Shown here piece after piece: positions 9,231 to 19,969 of a DNA stretch of 64,000 bases. The notes beneath the pieces are model-generated. The model searched no databases and had not been told where the DNA came from. It worked only from the letters and a program-made list of their open reading frames with translations. Made by a program: the position numbers and the translations under genes. The stretch spans positions 71,439,316 through 71,503,315 of the forward strand of contig NC_132919.1 in NCBI RefSeq assembly GCF_047675955.1. Reading direction: 5' to 3'. This DNA is from Chlorocebus sabaeus. Lineage: Eukaryota > Chordata > Mammalia > Primates > Cercopithecidae. Positions within the stretch are counted from its first letter, which is position 1; each line of letters opens with the position of its first letter.

Positions 9231-9299
9231 TCTTGCCCTGCTCCCAGTTGGCACTGTTCTCTCTCCGTCTTTATTTGTAGCTTTAGGTCATTCATATAC
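9231..9299 (-). other. WIPF2: WIPF2 5'UTR part of the start exon
   Basis: The acceptor read on the minus strand is gtttcatttgcag ending at 9300, leaving 69 nt of untranslated sequence before the ATG. It is A-rich, unlike the proline codons that follow. Confidence 0.85.
9283..9295 (-). promoter_or_regulatory. WIPF2: two upstream AUGs in the WIPF2 leader
   Basis: ATG at 9295-9293 (context GTATATGA, weak) opens a frame that overlaps the main ATG out of frame. ATG at 9291-9289 opens the minimal ORF ATG-ACC-TAA. After splicing, the first frame runs 50 codons and stops at TGA 343-341 in the WH2 exon. Overlapping upstream frames usually lower translation of the main frame; leaky scanning is expected from the weak context. 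Confidence 0.7.
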
Positions 9300-9767
9300 C
9301 TGCAAATGAAACAGAAATTCATAACAACAGCTTTACCATTAGATACAAGTGCCCAGGAGAACAAGAGAACTGGGCATGACAACTGAAAGAGACTGAACAC
9401 TTCATCTTCTAGTTCCACTGTGATACAGTCCAGAGCCTGGCAAATCTGTTTAAATCAATTGTTTTAATTTGCAATTTCCTAATGACTTATGATGCTGAAC
9501 ATCTTTTCATATGCTTTTCATATGCTTACTTGTCATCTGTTTTTCTTCTCTGGTAAGGTGTCCAGGACTTCTGTCCTTTTTTTTTTTTTTTTTTTTAAAG
9601 AGACTGGGTTTCTCTCCATTGCCCCCAGGCTGAAGCACAGTGGCACAATCACGGCTCACTACAGCCTAGAACTCCTGAGCTCCAGCAATCCTCCCACCTC
9701 AGCCTCTCGATTAGCTGGGACTACAGGCACACGCCATTATGCCCACCTAATTAAAAAAAATTTTTCG

Positions 9768-10076
9768 GGCCGGGCATGGTGGCTTACGCCTGTAATCCCA
9801 GCACTCTGGGAGGCTGAGGCGGGTGGATCACGAAGTCAGGAGATCGAGACCATCCTGGCTGACACAGTGAAACCCTGTCTCTACTAAAAATACAAAAAAT
9901 TAGCCGGGCAAGGTGGCGGGCGCCTGTAGTCCCAGCTACTCGGGAGGCTGAGGCAGGAGAATGGCGTAAACCCAGGAGGCAGAGCTTGCAGTGAGCTGAG
10001 ATCCGGCCACTGCACTCCAGCCTGGGCAACAGAGCGAGACTCCGTCTCAAAAAATAAATAAATAAACAAACAAATT
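9768..10076 (+). mobile_element. AluY, Old World monkey type
   Basis: ggccgggcatggtggctta start; gcaaggtggcgggcgcctg and gagatccggccactgc. The tail has diversified to aaataaataaataaacaaac. Confidence 0.95.
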
Positions 10077-10079
10077 TAG

Positions 10080-10401
10080 GGCCGGGCGCGGTGGCTCAAG
10101 CCTATAATCCCAGCACTTTGGGAGGCCGAGACAGGCAGATCACAAGGTCAGGAGATCGAGACCATCCTAGCCAACACGGTGAAACCCCGTCTCTACTAAA
10201 AAATACAAAAAATTAGCCAGGCGAGGTGGCGGGCGCCTGTAGTCCCAGCTACTCGGGAGGCTGAGGCAGGAGAATGGTGTAAAGCCAGAGGTGGAGCTTG
10301 CAGTGAGCTGAGATCCAGCCACTGCACTCCCGCCTGGGCAACAGAACGAGACTCCGTCTCAAAAAAAAAAAAAAAAAAAAAGAATAAATAAATAAATAAA
10401 T
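10080..10401 (+). mobile_element. AluY, Old World monkey type
   Basis: Inserted in the tail of the preceding AluY (atttagg junctions). gcgaggtggcggg present; gatccagcc, one change from the diagnostic gatccggcc. Confidence 0.94.
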
Positions 10402-10408
10402 ATATTTA

Positions 10409-10709
10409 GGCCGGGCACGGTGGCTCACGCCTGTAATCCCAGGACTTTAGGAGGCCAAGGCGGGCAGATGACCTGAGATTGGGAGTTCAAGACCAGCCTG
10501 ACCAACATGGAGAAACCCTGTCTCTACTAAAAATACAAAATTAACTGGGTGTGGTGGCGCATGCCTGTAATCCCAGCTACTGCGGAGGCTGAGGCAGGAG
10601 AATCACCTGAACCTGGGAGGCAGAGGTTGTTGGGGTGAGCTGAGATCGCGCCACTGCACTCCAGCCCAGGCAACAACAGCGAAACTCTGTCTCAAAAAAA
10701 AAAAAAAAA
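10409..10709 (+). mobile_element. AluS-type
   Basis: Third plus-strand Alu in the row. It starts after tatttagg and contains cagaggttgttggggtgagc, a small insertion. Confidence 0.94.
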
Positions 10710-11004
10710 TCAGAGATAGGTGCTCACTATATTGCCCAGGCTTGTCTCCAACTCCTGGCCTCAAGCAATCATCTCACTTCAGCCTCCCAGCTGGGATTAC
10801 AGGTGTGAGCAACCATGCCTGGCTGGCCCATATTTTTAATTGGATTGTTTTTACTTTTTTATTGTTGAGTTTTAAGAGCTCTTTGTATATTCTGGATAAC
10901 AGTCCATTAACAGATATATCTTCTGTGAGTAGTATTTTCTCCCAGTCTGCAGTTTATCTTCTCATTTTCTTGATTTTTATAATCTCTTAAAAATGTAAAA
11001 ATCA

Positions 11005-11297
11005 GGCCAGGTGCGGTGCCTCATGCCTGTAATCCCAGCACTTTGGGAGGCCGAGGTGGGCGGGTGAATCACCCGAGGTCAGGAGTTCGAGACCAGCCTG
11101 ACCAATATGGTGAAACCCTGTGTCTACTAAAAATACAAAAATTAGCCAGGCATGACGACGTGTGCCGGTAGTCCCAGCTACTCAGGAGGCTGAAACAGAA
11201 TTGCCTGAACCCAGGAGGCGGAGGTGCACTGAGCCAAGATCGTGCTACTGCCCTCCAGCCTGGGCAACAGGGTGAAACTCCATCTCAAAAAAAAAAG
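11005..11297 (+). mobile_element. AluS-type
   Basis: ggccaggtgcggtgcctcat start; short A tail. Small insertion gtgggcgggtgaatcaccc. Confidence 0.93.
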
Positions 11298-11317
11298 GAA
11301 AAATCATTCTTAGTTTA

Positions 11318-11385
11318 TGGGCCATAAAAAAACAGGCTGTAGACCAGATTTAACTTATGGGCCACACTTTACCAACATCTGGTAT
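11318..11385 (+). repeat. hAT-type DNA transposon remnant
   Basis: acaggctgtagaccagattt and atgggccacactttaccaac resemble the end of old hAT elements (ggcccgcgggccgtagtttgcc). Family not assigned. Confidence 0.45.
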
Positions 11386-11718
11386 AGTCACATCCCTGGA
11401 ATCTGATAGCCATTTATCAGGTCACCAAACACTTTAACACTCAAAAACTATATACTTGTTGTCCCTCTATTATAGTTTGTGAGTAATCCTCATTTTACAG
11501 ATCAGACTAAAACCAGAACTCAAGAACAATACCTCCACAAAGCCATTTTAAGGAAATCCCATTTTTTGACCCCCTCCCCCCAAAAAATGGAAGCCAAAAT
11601 AAGATGGTCACCATGAGTACAACTTACAGATGACAAGAAAGGTTCAAGAGGGTAACCAACCTCACCAATCAATCCATGGAAGAACTGCTTCTAAGCAAGG
11701 TGACTAATAAGATTAGGA
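11386..11718. other. unique intronic DNA
   Basis: No repeat recognised; a C run (ccccctcccccc) at 11571-11581. Confidence 0.5.
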
Positions 11719-12021
11719 GGCCAGGCGTGGTGGCTCATGCCTATAATCCCAACACTTTGGGAGGCCGAGACAGGAAGATGGCTTGAGCCCAGGAGTTCAA
11801 GACCAGTCTGGGCAACATGGTGAAATCCCATCTCTACTAAAAATACAAAAATTAGCCCGGCGTGGTTGCGCACGCCTGTAATCCCAGTTACCTGGAAGGC
11901 TCAGGCAGGAGAACTGCTTGAACCCGGGAGGTGGAGGTTGCAGTGAGCCGAGAACGCACCACTGCACTCCAGCCTGGATAACAGAGTGAGACTTTGTCTC
12001 AAAAAACAAAACAAAACAAAC
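11719..12021 (+). mobile_element. AluS-type
   Basis: ggccaggcgtggtggctcat start, tail aaaacaaaacaaaacaaac. Confidence 0.93.
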
Positions 12022-12484
12022 AATCAAACCAGCATGGCAGCTCACTGGGAAGGCCTGGTTCTGAACTCCTTACATGGGTGACTAAAACCTCTCCGTCAAT
12101 AATGGAGTAATTTAATACTTCTCTCAATGCTCTGGGAATGATTAAAGGAAAGGGAAATTTTTCCAAAAGTTCTATAAAACCAAAAACTACTGCAGGAGAG
12201 TAGAATTTGATCAGAAATGAGACTGTAAAAGTCTTCAAAGTCCCAACTCCTGCCAGTGTGATGCCACTATAGGCTGGCCGCCCAATAGAGCTATTTGCTC
12301 TAACCACAAAGAACCGGACAGCACTCAGGCTAGGTGGTTCCCATGGGGAACGGTGTCTGCACTCACTTCAAGAAATAAGCCGATAAATTCCCTCCAAGGG
12401 ATATACCTTCTCATTTCTGCTTTCAAAACTAAGAGCAGTCTTGCCTTGCCAGTCGTTTAACATATGAGGCTTTAAAAATTGATC
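12022..12484. other. unique intronic DNA
   Basis: A 102-codon open frame on the minus strand crosses 12040-12307, but it has no recognisable domain and runs into Alu tail sequence. I see no gene here. Confidence 0.5.
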
Positions 12485-12499
12485 AAAACAGTAAATCAT

Positions 12500-12792
12500 G
12501 GCCGGGCGCGGTGGCTCACGCCTGTAATCCCAGCACTTTGGGAGGCCGAGGCGGGCGGATCACAAGGTCAGGAGATCGAGACCACAGTGAAATCCCGTCT
12601 CTACTAAAAACACAAATTAGCCAGGCGCTGTGGCGGGTGCCTGTAGTCCCAGCTAGTCGGGAGGCTGAGGCAGGAGAATGGCATGAATCTGGGAGGCGGA
12701 GCTTGCAGTGAGCTGAGATCGCACCACTGCACTCCAGCCTGGGGGACAGAGGGAGACTCCATCTCAAAAAAAACAAAAAAACAAAAAAACAA
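12500..12792 (+). mobile_element. AluY with AluYd-type internal deletion
   Basis: gagatcgagaccacagtgaaatcc lacks the catcctggctaacacgg block found in other AluYs, and ggcgctgtggcgggtgcc follows. TSD aaaacagtaaatcat (12485-12499, 12793-12807). Confidence 0.95.
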
Positions 12793-12807
12793 AAAACAGT
12801 AAATCAT

Positions 12808-12990
12808 AAGCAGAACATCTATCACCAGGTGAGGGAAAGGAATTTAAAATAAAGAAAACACAAGAAGTAGAAAAACAAACAAACAAAAACCTTTCTTTTC
12901 TTTGAATCCCCTGGGTTTACTGTGACCATTCCACTCCAAAGTGCCCACAGCATTATCAAAGAAAGCTAGTAGGAAACAAGCGGGAAAACA
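12808..12990. other. unique intronic DNA
   Basis: Short repeat-free stretch; nothing recognised. Confidence 0.45.
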
Positions 12991-13297
12991 GGCTGGGCGC
13001 GGTGGCTCACACCTGTAATCCCAGCACTTTGGGAGGCCAAGGTGGGCAGATCACAAGGTCAGGAGATCGAGACCATCCTGGCTAACACGGTGAAACCCCA
13101 TCTCTACTAAAAATACAAAAAATTAGCCAGGCATGGTGGCAGATGCCTGTAGTCCCAGCTACTGGGGAGGCTGAGGCAGGAAAATGGCATGAACCTGGGA
13201 GGCGGAGTTTGCAGTGAGCCGAGATTGGGCCACTGTACTACAGCCTGGGCAACAGAGCAAGACTCCATCTCAAAACAAAAAACAAACAAACAAAAAA
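12991..13297 (+). mobile_element. AluY-type
   Basis: ggctgggcgcggtggctcac start; gggaaaaca/aaaacaggg at the two borders. The right arm ends gagattgggccactg. Confidence 0.93.
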
Positions 13298-13387
13298 CAG
13301 GGAAAATAACAGTTGATTCAGAAACAAACATTTTCAACTAATTCCAGTCACCAGAGGTCCTGCCTTTTTGAGGGGGTTTCTATTTTC

Positions 13388-13675
13388 CTTTTTGTTGTTG
13401 TTGTTGTTGTTGCCTAGGCTGGAGTACTACAGCGGCATCATCTCAGCTCACTGCAACCTCTTCCTCCCAGGTTCAAGCAGTTCTCCTGCCTCAGCCTCCC
13501 AAATAGCTGGCACTACAGGCGCATGCCACCACACCTGGCTAATTTTTGTATTTTTAGTAGAGATGGGGTTTCACCAAGTTAGCCAGGCTGGTCTCAAACT
13601 CCTGACCTCAAGTGATCCTCTCGCCTCAGCCTCCAAAAGTGCTCGGATTACAGGCATCAGCCATTGTATCTGGCC
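13388..13675 (-). mobile_element. AluS-type with (GTT)n tail
   Basis: The tail is (TTG)6 instead of T, and the gagacggag motif is lost (ttgcctaggctgg). gggtttcta occurs at both ends. Confidence 0.92.
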
Positions 13676-13978
13676 TGGGTTTCTAGTTCTATCAGCCATT
13701 GGCCATTGTGATAATTGAAAGGATCCCCTAGAATAACCCAAAAAAGTTTCAGACAAGTCCTTTACTCTTTCCATGTCCATAGGTGATCCAATCTACATGC
13801 TACAGGTAAATAATGACCTAAAGAAAACAGCCTTATCCTGTCAGTGTGCTCCACTTATTTAAGCAAAGCAGGAATTCTCTAGCATGGCAATTTTTTTTTT
13901 AAGCAATATATTATACAGTTAAAGATGCCTTCCTAAAATAGACTCAATTCAAACTCTAACTGAAAAATAGATTCATCA

Positions 13979-14092
13979 GTGGCGCTTGCCTATAATTCCA
14001 GCTATTCAAGGGGCCAAGGAGGGAGGATCACTTCAGCCTCTGAGTTTCAGTCCAGCCTGGGCAACATAGGAGGACTCCTTAAAAAAATTAAA
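13979..14092 (+). mobile_element. old Alu monomer remnant
   Basis: ggcgcttgcctataattccagc to ccagcctgggcaacatagg. Very diverged and without a typical start. Confidence 0.7.
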
Positions 14093-14199
14093 TACATAAA
14101 AAAAGTCAAAGAAACATCATCTTTATCAAGTGACTGACTTTAGTGTTGACTACCAACAGTGGCTCTCAAGCTTTCTTCTGGCTCCACAGGGACTGTATG

Positions 14200-14410
14200 C
14201 ATGACACACTCCTATCAATGCCATTTATTACATAATGATGCATTATCCTTCCCATTTTATGGGTGAGGACACTGAAGTCCCAGGAGTGGGAGTGCCTATA
14301 TGTACATGAGAAAAACTGACTCATCAAAGGGCAACTGCCCAAGATCACTCAGGAGTAAAGTGCAGAGTTAGGCCTCATATCCAGGTCTCCTGACTTCTTC
14401 CTTTTCACTA
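14200..14410 (-). repeat. MIR element
   Basis: cattatccttcccattttatgggtgagg, then caactgcccaagatcactcaggagtaaag, then aggcctcatatccaggtctcctgac: reversed MIR in full order. Confidence 0.8.
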
Positions 14411-14526
14411 ATCACTATGGAGAAAACAAAAAACTCCCCTAGAAATTAGTGTGGTTTAGCAATTTTCTATTTTTCCCCAAATGAAATTTAACTCATTCCA
14501 GATTTCTTAGTGACAGAATACAAACA

Positions 14527-14827
14527 GGCCATGCACGGTGGCTCATGCCTGTAATCCCAGCACTTTGGGAGGCTGAGGCGGGCGGATCACGAGGTCAGGA
14601 GACTGAGACCATCCTGGCTAACACGGTGAAACTCTGTCTCTACTAAAAAATACAAAAAAATTAGCTGGATGTGGTGGGCGCCTATAGTCCCAGTTACTCG
14701 GGAAGCTGAGGCAGGAGAATGGCGTGAACCCGGGAGGCGGAGCTTGCAGTGAGCCGAGATCGCGCCACTGCACTCCAGCCTAGGTGACAGAGCGAGACTC
14801 TGTCTCAAAAAAAAAAAAAAAAAAAAA
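14527..14827 (+). mobile_element. AluY-type
   Basis: caggaggcggagcttgcag form with a 21-base A tail. Confidence 0.95.
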
Positions 14828-14839
14828 GAATCTAATAGC

Positions 14840-14994
14840 TTTTTTTTGAGTCAGGGTTAATTCTGTCTCCCAGGCTAAAGAGCACTGGCACCATCATAGC
14901 TCACTGTAACCTCAAACCCCTGGGCTCCAGTGATCCTCCTGCCTCAGCCTCCCGAGAAGTTAGGACTACAAGTGAACACCACCACATGCAGCTA
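14840..14994 (-). mobile_element. old Alu right-arm monomer
   Basis: gagtcagggttaattctgtctccc to caccacatgcagct. Monomeric, AluJ/FRAM-like. Confidence 0.8.
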
Positions 14995-15229
14995 AGGATC
15001 TAACAGCCTTGAGGTTAAACCTGAGATTAAATTTAGAAAAGAACAAGAAGGTTCTCTACAGAATTTTAAGTATTTCCTTTCTGATCTATTAAATTAGAAC
15101 TACAAACCTCACCATCTGTGTTCTTCAGAGACCTTGATTTTCAGAAACATCTTGAGGCTGCCTCAAGTTCGGCAACACAGTAATTCTCATTCCTTTCTTA
15201 AGCCCTTCCATCTTAAAAACCCTGATAAA

Positions 15230-15548
15230 GGCCAGGCGCCGTGGCTCACACCTGTAACAATCCCAGCACTTTGGGAGGCCGAGGCGGGTGGATCACGAGG
15301 TCAGGAGATCAAGACCATCCTGGCTAACACGGTGAAACCCCATCCCTACTAAAAAAAAAAAAAAAAATTCCAAAAAATTAGCCAGGCATGGTGGCGGGTG
15401 CCTATAGTCCCAGCTACTTGGGAGGCTGAGACAGGAGAATGGCATGAACTCGGGAGGTGGAGCTTGCAGTGAGCCGAGACTGCGCCACTACACTCCAGCC
15501 TGGGCAACAGAGCCAGACTCTGTCTCAAAAAAAAAAAAAAAAAAAAAA
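15230..15548 (+). mobile_element. AluY-type with expanded linker
   Basis: The middle A-rich linker has grown to 17 A plus attccaaaaaa. ggcgccgtggctcac start. Confidence 0.94.
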
Positions 15549-15637
15549 TACAGATAAAATAAGCTTTTCACAACCTCAGAAGTCAATAATCTTAAAAATA
15601 AACACCAGAGAATATTATTTAAAATCTTCCTGATGTC

Positions 15638-15940
15638 CGGCTGGGCGGGGTGGCTCAGGCCTATATCCCAGCACTTTGGGGGGGCTGAGCCGGGCAGATC
15701 ACAAGGTCAGGAGATCGAGACCAGCCTGGTCAACATGGTGAAACCCTGCCTCTACTAAAAATACAAAAAATTAGCCAGGCGTGGTGGCAGGTGCCTGTAG
15801 TCCCAGCTACTCTAGAGGCTGAGGCAGGAGAATCTCTTGACCCAGGAGGCAGAGGTTGCAGTTAGCCGAGATCACGCCACCGTGCTCCAGCCCAGGCGAC
15901 AGTGCGAGACTCCATCTCAAAAAAAAAAAAAAAAAAAAAA
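15638..15940 (+). mobile_element. Alu, mixed S/Y states
   Basis: TSD cttcctgatgtc (15626-15637, 15941-15952). One base missing in the usual tgtaatccc (ctatatccc). Confidence 0.95.
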
Positions 15941-16017
15941 CTTCCTGATGTCAAATTCATCATAGAATTCAGAAATAAGTCTTGATAAAACTCAAGTACT
16001 TTTAAAAATTGCTTCCT

Positions 16018-16314
16018 GGCAGGGTGCGGAGGCTCACACCTGTAACCCCAGCACTTTGGGAGGCCGAGGCAGGCGGATCACCTGAGGTCAGGAGTTTGAG
16101 ACCAGCCTGACCAACATGGAGAAACCCTGTCTCTACTAAAAATACAAAATTAGCCGGGCCTGGTGGCGCATGCCTGTAATCCCAGCTACTCAGGAGGCTG
16201 AGGCAGGAGAACTGCTTGAACCCAGGACGCAGGCGGAGGTTGCAGTGAGCCAAGACTGCGCCACTGCACTCCAGCCTGGGCAACAAGAGTGAAGATCCAT
16301 CTCAAAAAAAAAAA
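16018..16314 (+). mobile_element. AluS-type
   Basis: TSD aaattgcttcct / aaaatgcttcct. Small insertion aggacgcaggcgg in the right arm. Confidence 0.95.
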
Positions 16315-16329
16315 CAAAATGCTTCCTTC

Positions 16330-17170
16330 TATTCGTCTTTAAAATGACAAAGCCTATTTTTCTCTTCAATTTCCTAATGTTTCACTCCAAATATTCCTAC
16401 ATTTGAAAAACAGGAGACTTCCTTAGTACAGAGACACCAACTACTACCTTTTACATGTGATAAATGAAGAATCCAGTTTAGTTGTTGCTTTTCTCGTACA
16501 CTTAAAATTATCTAAGAGGTATCCTAGTTACCACTACAATCTGGGGCCTTTATTCAAATGGCATTCTGCTGCTCTAAAACTCAGGTTTCAATTGCAAGTT
16601 ATTTTTAAAAGACACGAAAATCAAGAAAAATTCTAAATCTTAATGCTATCTTCTATTTTCATGCCTCAGGTAACAGTACTTTCCTTTGATGTCAGTTTTG
16701 ACTACAAAGTAAATTACAGTTTTTGTATCAAAGCACTGAACAAAATCCCACAAGGGGAAAAAAACTGACCTTAAAAAAACAGGCCACCTCCCTCACTCAG
16801 CAAAATCTTAAGGTCCCAGTTCTTCCTTACAAGAATCAGTCATATGAATAGGAATCTGAGACATCAACAAGAAAATCATCTTTTTTTCTTAAATATATGT
16901 TTAATTATTTAATATCCTAATAAACCATTTATCAATACAAAGAAACAGAGATAGGTAAAACAAATTTCAGGATCCTCTCTGAAAAAACCACAATAGCTTG
17001 ACACTCTATCTTCCAGATAATCTAAGGAGAAGACAGTTGTGTCTTCAAAAGAAAAAGATTCCAGACACTCCTCCCTAATGGAATTCTTCTCATCCCACAG
17101 TTCAAATCAAATGAAATCTCTCTAACAGTATCAGAGATGAAACATAAATGTTTGGTAGAAAGAGAGTCAG
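16330..17170. other. unique intronic DNA
   Basis: 840 bases with no recognised repeat. AT-rich, no open frame of note, no paired splice signals that I would trust. Confidence 0.55.
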
Positions 17171-17285
17171 GCAGGGCATTATGGCTCAAGCCTGCTATCC
17201 CAACACTTTGAGAGGCTGAGGCAGGAGGATTGCCTGTGCTTAGAGACCAGCCTGGGTAACAAAGTGAGAACTTGTCTCTATTTAA
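17171..17285 (+). mobile_element. FLAM-like Alu monomer
   Basis: ggcagggcattatggctcaag to gagaacttgtctctatt; left arm only. Confidence 0.8.
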
Positions 17286-17301
17286 TAAGAAGTATCTTTT
17301 A

Positions 17302-17608
17302 GGCTAGGCACAATGGCTCACGCCTATAATCCCAGCACTTTGGGAGGCCGAGGTAGACGGATCTCTTGAGGTCAGGAGTTTGAGACCAGACTGGCCAACA
17401 CGGTGGAAACCCCATCTCTACTAAAATTACAAAAAAAAATTAGCCAGGCATGGTGGCAGGTGCTTGTAATCCCAGCTACTCGGGAGGCTAAAGTGCCAGA
17501 ATCACTTAAACCCGGGAGGCAGAAGTTGCAGTGAGCCGAGATTGCACCACAGCACTCCAGCCTGGGCAACAGAGAGAGACTCCACCTCAAAAAAAAAAAA
17601 ACAAAAAA
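17302..17608 (+). mobile_element. AluS-type
   Basis: ggctaggcacaatggctcac start; the tail ends acaaaaaaa directly before the next Alu. Confidence 0.94.
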
Positions 17609-17904
17609 AGGCCCAGCGCGGTGGCTCAAGCCTGTAATCCCAGCACTTTGGGAGGCCGAGATGGGTGGATCACAAGGTCAAGAGATCGAGACCATCCTGG
17701 CTAACACAGTGAAACCCCGTCTCTACTAAAAAATACAAAAACTAGCCGGGCGAGGTGGCGGGCGCCTGTAGTCCCAGCTACCCGGGAGGCTGAGGCAGGA
17801 GAATGGCGTGAACCCAGGAGGCAGAGCTTGCAGTGAGCTGAGATCCGGCCACTGCACTCCAGCCTGGGCAACAGAGCGAGGCTCCGTCTCAAAAAAAAAA
17901 AAAA
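17609..17904 (+). mobile_element. AluY, Old World monkey type
   Basis: gcgaggtggcgggcgcctg and gagatccggccactgc. Inserted at the tail of the previous Alu. Confidence 0.95.
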
Positions 17905-18236
17905 GAATTTTAAAATTTTTATTAAAAAACTGATGTATCAGCTGTTCACAACCTTTCAATACAACAACCAACCCCAAGAACATTCACAACGAACAAGAAG
18001 TTCAAAATTACCAAGGCCACTTTGTATATTTTTCAACCAGGTTTTAGACAAAAACAGAATAAATAGCAAGAAACCAAAGACAATTGCAACAAATGAAAAT
18101 AAGTAAAAATTGAATGGGTAGGTTTTGTTAAAATTGGATTTTAAATTCGACAGCAATTTCACCCATTCTGATAAGTACTTAACAATTACTAACTCAACCC
18201 TATGGTGGCCCATTAATATCAATTTAAATATCCTGA
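17905..18236 (-). other. unassigned non-Alu segment with a minus-strand AATAAA
   Basis: On the minus strand an 88-codon frame (18222-17956) is hydrophobic in its middle, and AATAAA follows about 40 bases after its stop, just before an Alu tail. I do not recognise the protein. It could be a 3'-UTR-like or processed-pseudogene fragment or chance. Confidence 0.3.
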
Positions 18237-18525
18237 GGCTGGGCGCAGTGGCTCATGCCTGTAATCCCAGCACTTTGGGAGGCCAAGCGGGGTGGATTGC
18301 TTGACATCAGGAGTTTGAGACTAGCCTGACCAAGTTGGTGAAACCCCATCTCTACTAAAAATACAAAACTTAGCTGGGCATGGTGGCAAACGCCTGTAAT
18401 TCCAGCTACTTGGGAGGCTAAGGCACAAGAATCACCTGAACCCAGGAGGCGGAAGTTGCAGTTAGCTGAGATTGCACCACTGCACTCCAGCCTGGGTGAA
18501 GGAGTAAGACTCTGTCTCAAAAAAA
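18237..18525 (+). mobile_element. AluS-type
   Basis: ggctgggcgcagtggctcat start, very short tail. Confidence 0.93.
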
Positions 18526-18535
18526 GTAGAAACAA

Positions 18536-18845
18536 GGCCAGAGGCGGTGGCTCGTGCCTGTAATCCCAGCACTTTGGGAGGTCGAGGCAGGCGGATCACT
18601 TGAGGTCAGGAGTTCAAGACTAGCCTGGCCAACATGGTGAAACCCCATCTCTACTAAAAATACAAAAATTAGCCAGGTTTGGTGGCACACGCCTGTAACC
18701 CTAGCTACCTTGGGAGGCTGAAGCAGGAGAATCGCTTGAATCCGGGAGCCGGAGGTTGCAGTGAGCCGAGATTGTGCCACTGCACTCCAGCCTGAGCGAC
18801 ACAGCAAGATCCTGTCTCAAAAAACAAAAACAAACAAAAAAAAAC
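18536..18845 (+). mobile_element. AluS-type
   Basis: ggccagaggcggtggctcg start, tail aaaacaaaaacaaac. Forms a tandem pair with the previous Alu. Confidence 0.93.
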
Positions 18846-18911
18846 ACCTTGAAATAAGAATTAAAATTTGGAGGAACATTTCATACACCTATGTCCATTT
18901 TAACAAATGAG

Positions 18912-19220
18912 TTGGGTTTTTTGTTTTTTTGTTTTGTTTTGAGACGGAGTCTCGGACTGTCGCCCAGGTTGGAGTGCAATGGCGCGATCTCGGCTCACCA
19001 CAACCTGCACCTCTCAGGTTCACACGATTCTCCTGCCTCAGCCTTCTGAGTAGCTGGGATTACAGGCGCCCACCACCACACCCGGCTAATTTCTTGTATT
19101 TTTAGTAGAGACGGGGTTTCACTATGTTGGCCAGACTGGACTGGAACTATTGATGTCGTGATCCCTGGGCTTAGCCTCCCAAAGTGCTGGGATTACAGGC
19201 CTGAGCCGCCAAACCCGGCC
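18912..19220 (-). mobile_element. AluS-type
   Basis: TSD aacaaatgag (18902-18911, 19221-19230); tail ttttttgtttttttgttttg. Confidence 0.95.
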
Positions 19221-19356
19221 AACAAATGAGATCTTAAGCACAAGACAGTACCATATCTTTCTAGGGTTCTCTCTCATTATTCTACAGCATACCATAGCTG
19301 CTCAGGAGTCACTTGTTGAATTGAACAAAAGTAAATATAAGAGTAGCACAGGCCTA

Positions 19357-19652
19357 GCCGGGCACAGTGGCTCACACCTATAATCCCAGCACTTTGGGAG
19401 GCTGAGGTGGGCGGATCATTTGAGGTCAGGAGTTTGAGACCAACCTGGACAACATGGTAAAACCCCATCTCTACTAAAAATACAAAAATTGGTTGGGCGT
19501 GGTGGCGGGCACCTGTTATCCCAGCTACTGGGAGGCTGAGGCAGGAGAGTCGTTGAACCCAGGAGGTGGAGGTTGCAGTGAGCCAAGACCATGCCATTGC
19601 ACTCCAGACTGGGCAACAAGAACAAAACTCAGTCTCAAAAAAAAAAAAAAAA
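19357..19652 (+). mobile_element. AluS-type
   Basis: gccgggcacagtggctcac start. agtagcacaggc precedes it, and ggagcagcacaggc follows its tail. Confidence 0.93.
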
Positions 19653-19663
19653 GGAGCAGCACA

Positions 19664-19957
19664 GGCAGGGCACGGTGACTCACGCCTATAATCCCAGCAC
19701 TTTGGGAGGCCGAGGCAGACAGATCACTTAAGGTCTGGAGCTTGAGACCAGCCTGGCCAACATGGTGAAACCCCTGTCTCTACTAAAATACAAAAATTAG
19801 CTGGGTGTGGTGGTGCGTGCCTGTAATACCAGCTACTTGGGAGGCTGGGGCAGGAGAATTGTTTGAATCCAGGAGGAAGATGTTGCAGTGAGCCGAGATC
19901 ATGCCACTGTACTCCAGCCTGGGCGACAGTGAGACTTAAAAAAAAAAAAAAAAAAAA
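19664..19957 (+). mobile_element. AluS-type
   Basis: ggcagggcacggtgactcac start. The tail is followed by agagtagtac, a relic of the same target (gagtagcac) as the preceding Alu. Confidence 0.93.
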
Positions 19958-19969
19958 GAGTAGTACTGT

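Larger units (their letters stand above)
9577..10824 (-). mobile_element. AluJ-type, split by three plus-strand Alus
   Basis: T tail and right arm at 9577-9767; left arm at 10710-10824 (gagataggtgctcactatattgcc ... ccatgcctggct). Everything between is younger Alu. Confidence 0.85.
9450..10985 (-). repeat. L1M fragment interrupted by an Alu nest
   Basis: aatttgcaatttcctaatgac, then gctgaacatcttttcat at 9460-9520, and after the Alu nest ttttaattggattgttt, then ttgtatattctggataacag, then attttctcccagtctgcag at 10830-10985. These are successive parts of an old L1 in reverse. Confidence 0.75.

Noticed and set aside
9164..9418. 84-codon minus-strand frame beginning in the intron upstream of the start exon
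   Set aside because: Its first codons lie upstream of the acceptor at 9300; only the part from 9295 is in the exon, and that is described as an uORF.
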